From NCBI GenBank assembly GCA_937919945.1, contig CALESY010000171.1, positions 1-44,475 on the forward strand: DNA of 44,475 nucleotides, written 5' to 3'. The stretch is from an uncultured Chitinophagaceae bacterium (GTDB lineage: Bacteria > Bacteroidota > Bacteroidia > Chitinophagales > Chitinophagaceae). Made by a program: the position numbers and the translations under genes. A model generated the notes under the pieces. It made no database searches. It worked only from the letters and a program-made list of their open reading frames with translations, and was not told where the DNA came from. Positions 40,257-44,475 of this stretch are shown here, piece after piece (within the stretch, counting starts at the first letter, position 1; the number at the start of each line of letters is the position of its first letter).

Positions 40257-42491
40257 TTGAACCTGAAACTATACATAAAACAAACGGATACGTTTAAAGC
40301 TACCGGCGGACAGATACATTATGATGGTGCATCGCCGGCTACACTGAAGTTGTATAGCGGACCATTGCCTAATGCCAGGCGTTGGCCCAACTACGGCAGC
40401 TATGTAGATGTTACCAACAGCACCGGCAATCTGTACAAACTAAAACTGACATGGACTGCCGAGCGTGATAACAGCGGTTTTGTAACACCCGGCGCATTGC
40501 AACAAAAGAAGAGCGCCAGCGGTACGCTTACGTTTGAGGGTGAGGCATATCAGCTACTAAAGAAATGGCTGATAGATGATGTAAGTGCGCCACTGAATTG
40601 TGTGGATGTAAAAATAGACCATGAGGGATGCGGTGAATACCTTGACTATAGCATCAAAAGCACAGATATACGCTGGTGCGAAAACAGCATCTGTACGTTT
40701 GACGTAACGCTCAAGCAGAAAGATGAAGCATTGAACTGTATTAAGAGTACGCTGATAGCGGATAACTGGCAGCACTGGTTTGAAGAAGGTGCAGGCATTG
40801 CGAAGAAACACCCGAGGTTTAGTTATTGTAATGAACAGCGACCAAATGGAATGATGGTAATGTTGTGGTGGAACATGGCTATACTGGGCATGATAACATC
40901 TCTGTTGTTTGTAAGCCTGTTGCCGGTGATATGGGTAATAATGACTATCATATGGGTAATAGTGAAAGTAATAAATGGAATTATCAGTTTTCTGAATGCC
41001 TTAGGTGCAAAACTTAAATTCATAGATTTTGACCCGACGTATCCTACCATTGCAGATGTATTGGACATTTTTCAGCAGATGTTTATAGAAAGTGCAGGTT
41101 GCGGAAGGGAACACCCCGCACCTTTAGTGCGCGATTATATTAAAAACGTGTGCGATAAATGTGGTATAGCTGTAGATGCAATTACAGCCCCAATATTTTT
41201 TGCAGGGCAAATAACTATAGAAACATCTGAAAGAGGCGTAATCACAACTGATAATCCGCATTACAATGCCTGCTATCTTACACCTACTGTCAAGAGAGGC
41301 ATCAGGAGGACAGAGTCTTTAAACCTCTTTGCACCGCATGGTATTAATACAACTGACTATTATATACCTGACAATATGCCGCTGCATACATTGGATACTT
41401 TTCTCGATGAGTTGAAGGCACTATACAATGCTGAATGGCGTATTAAAAGTATCAATGTTAACGGACAACAAGTCCCGCATCTTTATTTTCAACGTAAAGA
41501 TTATTATTTAGATGCAAGCGGCAGTTATGTTTTTGACTTTACGACAAATAGCTTAGATAGACTAAAATTGCTGGAAGGGATATGTTTTGAATGGAATGAA
41601 CGCAAAACGTATGCATATTCTACTGGCGTATACGATACTGATGCTGCAGATACTTGTGGTAATGAAGCCAAAGCATTTATGAATGGCTATGTATCGTTCG
41701 GCAATACCGATGAAAACCCAACGTTTGAAGGTAAGATGGATAAAAATACTGCTTACGGTGCCACACGTTTCAGGTTGGATGGTATTACAATGGACTATGT
41801 GTATGATGCTATGCAGGTGGTAGTAAACGGTTCTTTTCTTACGCCATTTCTGGCAGGGATATTTTTTGATTTTGTTGCACCAAAGATAGAGGAGTATGGA
41901 GATTATGCACTGTTGTTGAAAGATGAAACATGTACGCTGCCAAAGATATTGATATGGGATGGAGAGCGATATGAGAACGCCAGAGCTATAAAGAAATATG
42001 CAGGCCATCCAATCCATCATTATGCAATGCCTGGTATAAACAGCAAGTATAATAATACGCCATGGCATGTACGTCATCCTCAAGATACGAAAGTGAGAGG
42101 GCAAGGATTGACGATACCACCTTTTTATCCCGGGTATTATACAGTAACAGATTTCTTCGGGGCAAGGGAAGTAAAGCAACCCGCTTTATTGGTAAACTAC
42201 CCCATGTACTTCGAGCCGGGGTATTATGATACACTATGGGATTGGTTTCACTGGATAGATGACCCTAAACTGAAACCTGTATTGAATCAAAACTGGACAG
42301 CAAAGATTGATTTGTGTTGTGAGGATTTGAAAAAGCTGGAAGTGTTTAATGATGCTGCCGGTATCAATCTCGGCGAAAAGATAAAACTGCCATTGCAATA
42401 CTACCCGGATGGTACCATAACGGAAATAGAAGTAAGCTACGACCCTACTGATACACACGGTCAATTTATTCAACTGAAGGGAACTGTATAA
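40257..42491 (+). CDS. Distal tail/baseplate-type protein with embedded membrane segments
   Basis: 744 residues, TTG start at 40257 (NLKLYIKQTDTFKATGGQIH) because no ATG precedes the conserved-looking N-terminus. The first about 190 residues look like a distal-tail beta domain. At about 198-251 there are two hydrophobic segments (MVMLWWNMAILGMITSLLFV and IMTIIWVIVKVINGIISFLN), unusual inside a structural protein. The remainder is beta-rich with many aromatic residues. Genes of this size and place, directly after a tape measure, usually encode the distal tail or hub protein. The AT-rich words CTAAATACTAAATCC precede it, as before 4858. Confidence 0.65.
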   Translation: MNLKLYIKQTDTFKATGGQIHYDGASPATLKLYSGPLPNARRWPNYGSYVDVTNSTGNLYKLKLTWTAERDNSGFVTPGALQQKKSASGTLTFEGEAYQLLKKWLIDDVSAPLNCVDVKIDHEGCGEYLDYSIKSTDIRWCENSICTFDVTLKQKDEALNCIKSTLIADNWQHWFEEGAGIAKKHPRFSYCNEQRPNGMMVMLWWNMAILGMITSLLFVSLLPVIWVIMTIIWVIVKVINGIISFLNALGAKLKFIDFDPTYPTIADVLDIFQQMFIESAGCGREHPAPLVRDYIKNVCDKCGIAVDAITAPIFFAGQITIETSERGVITTDNPHYNACYLTPTVKRGIRRTESLNLFAPHGINTTDYYIPDNMPLHTLDTFLDELKALYNAEWRIKSINVNGQQVPHLYFQRKDYYLDASGSYVFDFTTNSLDRLKLLEGICFEWNERKTYAYSTGVYDTDAADTCGNEAKAFMNGYVSFGNTDENPTFEGKMDKNTAYGATRFRLDGITMDYVYDAMQVVVNGSFLTPFLAGIFFDFVAPKIEEYGDYALLLKDETCTLPKILIWDGERYENARAIKKYAGHPIHHYAMPGINSKYNNTPWHVRHPQDTKVRGQGLTIPPFYPGYYTVTDFFGAREVKQPALLVNYPMYFEPGYYDTLWDWFHWIDDPKLKPVLNQNWTAKIDLCCEDLKKLEVFNDAAGINLGEKIKLPLQYYPDGTITEIEVSYDPTDTHGQFIQLKGTV

Positions 42492-42540
42492 TTGCGGTAA
42501 TGACCGCCTTATTAATTATCAAATTGAAAAAACTTACACC

Positions 42541-44244
42541 ATGCTTTGGTTCAGCGATAAAAAAGATTTACAGTATTACAACCAGTCGCCCGGCGTACCT
42601 TGCTATTGCGAAGAACTGATATACCCCGGCGACATGATATTGCAGGGACAGATACCGGGTGGCAGGGGCAGCGGTAACTACAACATAAGCATTGAGGTGT
42701 GGAGTACAGATGGTAACATAGCCTATGAAGTGGCCACTTCGTATTTTGATTATTATTTTTTTACCAACCCAACCAACCAACTGCACTACTTCACGGCTAG
42801 GCTCAAAACCTTTAGCCCTGCCATGTGCGCGCATAAATGTTTTTTGATAAGGGTAGGCATAACGAATGCGGGCGACCCTCACAATTATCTTTTTGCCAAC
42901 TGGACAGAGCGTTGGTGCATCAGCGATTGCTGTGATACGGCTAAAGGCATCGTGGTGATGCAGGATGGGGTTGTAGCGCCACCATTGGTAGTAGGTGCTG
43001 CAAGCATAGCACCTGCAGGTGCACGGAAGCTGAACGATTGTGGTGAGCCCATGATACGCCTTATATCGCAGTTCGATTGTGAAGATAAGTTTACGGGCGA
43101 TTATTACGGGCAACCAAATCATATACTATCAGGTGCATTTGTGCCTTTTCTGAAGATAAGCAACATCAAAGGGCGTATTGTACGCAGGCCGAGAGAGATA
43201 AAACGTGAGATCAGCTACAACTGCCGCCTGCAACAATCGGAAAGTACAACACAATACCTGTTGGAAGGTTTTGAATATTTTCCGCCATGGAAGATGGCAG
43301 AGATAGAAAACCAACTGCATGCCAACCATATATGGGTAGATGACTATACCAACTACAAAGAATATCAGTATGCAGGTGGCACTGCTTTTAAGCAGATACA
43401 TAAGTGTGCTGAGTTGTTCAAGCTGGAAACTATGCTGGAAGACTGTCCGCAACGGCAGGTTTTTGGTTGTGGTGATTGTAATAACGCGGTGAGCTACAAC
43501 GGTGCGATGAAGATGTACGCTATACCATCGTCTTATGCTGGTGGTGCTTTCTATAACGAAAACAAGAAATTGGTAGCCGATGATTATGATGCTTTGCTCA
43601 ATTACTTGCGTGCACAGGATGGCGTAACACAGGCCGATGATACAGATATAAGTGAATTGGATGCTGACTTGTACAAGGTAGTAAGCGTTAGTGGTACGGC
43701 TGCATTGCCATCGTTTTTTTACTACGATGCGCCCATACTACGCAATCGTGTGTATGGCAGGGTAGTAGCGGAAGCAAATGATTTGATACCGCAAGCACTA
43801 AGCTGCAAACCACCTATAGCTGGTGATGTAACAATGGAAGATATAGTATGCACCGCGCCAACGGCAGGTAGCATAACGGTAGCGGATGTAACACCTACAG
43901 AAGCATTAGTACGCTCTTACGGCAATTGGACGGTATGGCCCGATGTGAGCAGGGCAACTATTCATCGCAACCAGGTAACGCTCAACATCAAAACATTTAC
44001 CGATACCATAGTGCAAGCACCAGATGAAGATGTTCTGATAAACTACGAAGTGATAGGTACGGTAGATGCGGCTGCACGTCCGCAAGTGCTGGCTGTGCTT
44101 ACCAATGCCAATAACGATACCATACCTATTGGTGTGTTCATCAGTATAGACAATGCTGGGTTGATACGCTATTCGGGCTCGCCGACAACTGCAGATGAAA
44201 ACGGATGCACTGTGTACTTAACAAATCTTGTTTACAATATATAA
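42541..44244 (+). CDS. Large tail-module protein, Cys-rich, unknown
   Basis: 567 residues. The N-terminal about 130 residues form a beta-sandwich-like domain (GNYNISIEVWSTDGNIAYEV, HYFTARLKTFSPAMCAHKCF) with many Cys (for example CISDCCDTAKG, FGCGDCNNA). The middle (ISNIKGRIVRRPREIKREIS, then YLLEGFEYFPPWKMAEIENQ) resembles receptor-binding or upper-baseplate proteins, and the C-terminal 130 residues are Ig-like (SRATIHRNQVTLNIKTFTDT). No family name can be given safely. It follows the distal-tail gene after 49 bp and leads to a fibronectin-like gene, so a role at the tail tip or in host binding is likely. Confidence 0.6.
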   Translation: MLWFSDKKDLQYYNQSPGVPCYCEELIYPGDMILQGQIPGGRGSGNYNISIEVWSTDGNIAYEVATSYFDYYFFTNPTNQLHYFTARLKTFSPAMCAHKCFLIRVGITNAGDPHNYLFANWTERWCISDCCDTAKGIVVMQDGVVAPPLVVGAASIAPAGARKLNDCGEPMIRLISQFDCEDKFTGDYYGQPNHILSGAFVPFLKISNIKGRIVRRPREIKREISYNCRLQQSESTTQYLLEGFEYFPPWKMAEIENQLHANHIWVDDYTNYKEYQYAGGTAFKQIHKCAELFKLETMLEDCPQRQVFGCGDCNNAVSYNGAMKMYAIPSSYAGGAFYNENKKLVADDYDALLNYLRAQDGVTQADDTDISELDADLYKVVSVSGTAALPSFFYYDAPILRNRVYGRVVAEANDLIPQALSCKPPIAGDVTMEDIVCTAPTAGSITVADVTPTEALVRSYGNWTVWPDVSRATIHRNQVTLNIKTFTDTIVQAPDEDVLINYEVIGTVDAAARPQVLAVLTNANNDTIPIGVFISIDNAGLIRYSGSPTTADENGCTVYLTNLVYNI

Positions 44245-44253
44245 TATACAACC

Positions 44254-44475
44254 ATGACAAAGAAAATAACCATCCCGATTACCAACCACAGCTCACCGAC
44301 CGTATGCACACAATACTACACAGTTAGCTACAGGCTGAATGGCGAAGCAAACTACACCACACTGCCGCCTGTGTATATGCCTGATATTGAAATTTCAAAC
44401 CTGTTTCCAAATGTTACTTATAACATTCGCATCGTCCGTCATTGCTGCGATGGATTGCAGAGTTCGCCACTGATG
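44254..44475 (+). CDS. Fibronectin-III-like tail protein, truncated by the window end
   Basis: The first 74 codons of a gene that runs off the window. ATG at 44254, nine bases after the previous stop. The sequence has a fibronectin-type pattern: YYTVSYRLNGEANYTTLP, then IEISNLFPNVTYNIRIVRHC, including the Y-x-I/V-x-V spacing of strands F and G. Probably a further adhesion or receptor-binding component of the tail tip. The full length cannot be seen. Confidence 0.65.
   Translation, partial: MTKKITIPITNHSSPTVCTQYYTVSYRLNGEANYTTLPPVYMPDIEISNLFPNVTYNIRIVRHCCDGLQSSPLM

Noticed and set aside
1..44475. tRNA or rRNA genes, integrase, transposase, toxin-antitoxin pairs, capsid or portal genes
   Set aside because: I looked for conserved motifs (for example TTCGA-type T-arms next to acceptor ends, tyrosine recombinase R-H-R-Y, DDE patterns) and saw none. 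Absence by eye is not proof.

Overview
The window comes from a Bacteroidota chromosome, most likely a Chitinophagales/Chitinophagaceae-like bacterium. The evidence is several type IX secretion (T9SS) sorting tails of both type A and type B, many SPII lipoproteins, TAnnTTTG-type -7 promoter boxes with A-rich leaders instead of Shine-Dalgarno sites, a Bacteroidota-style lysine-rich cold-shock protein, a single-RRM RNA-binding protein and a PID-CTERM-like small protein. Family and genus are inference; no rRNA or tRNA gene was found.

Layout. (1) 1-7233 is the early region of a prophage or phage-derived element: S24-type repressor, operator region, Cro-like protein, small unknown proteins, a probable recombination protein, a replication-initiation protein and a DnaB helicase, interrupted by two minus-strand membrane proteins and REP-like repeats. 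(2) 7234-17529 holds non-phage genes: an AT-rich pair (outer-membrane-like protein and alpha/beta hydrolase), the RRM and cold-shock genes, T9SS cargo proteins with relic sorting tails, then three small secreted or unknown genes. (3) 17536-18816 is a terminase large subunit on the minus strand. (4) 18922-31641 is host-like: two tandem TPR glycosyltransferase-like membrane proteins, a large T9SS protein plus PID-CTERM partner, two paralogous small secreted proteins, a PKD lipoprotein, a hairpin-repeat array, an ELWxxDGT-type T9SS protein and a membrane DnaJ. (5) 31781-33056 returns to phage-type genes, including a probable tail-assembly chaperone pair joined by a -1 frameshift. (6) 33053-37408 is an island of five related minus-strand secreted proteins or lipoproteins ending in Tyr-Tyr. 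(7) 37606 to the end is a tail module: tape measure, two large tail proteins and a truncated fibronectin-like protein.

Main observation. Non-phage genes sit exactly at the ends of phage genes, and short direct copies of those gene ends are left beside the insertions. The 3' end of the terminase gene occurs four times (one intact plus three relics), with one cargo gene between each pair. The 3' end of dnaB occurs again 3 kb downstream, after a two-gene cargo. The promoter-leader of the tape-measure gene occurs three times, with lipoprotein genes between copies. This looks like repeated cassette capture at gene boundaries, either by homologous exchange between related prophages or by an element that targets gene ends. 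No integrase or transposase is visible.

A second observation is an array of 13 terminator-like hairpins (28431-28870) with covarying stems and a nearly invariant loop. It lies between a copy of a promoter module and a 31-codon ORF that is followed by a terminator, which suggests a separate structured transcript of about 700 nt on the minus strand. No capsid, portal or integrase gene is in the window, so whether the element is functional cannot be decided here.
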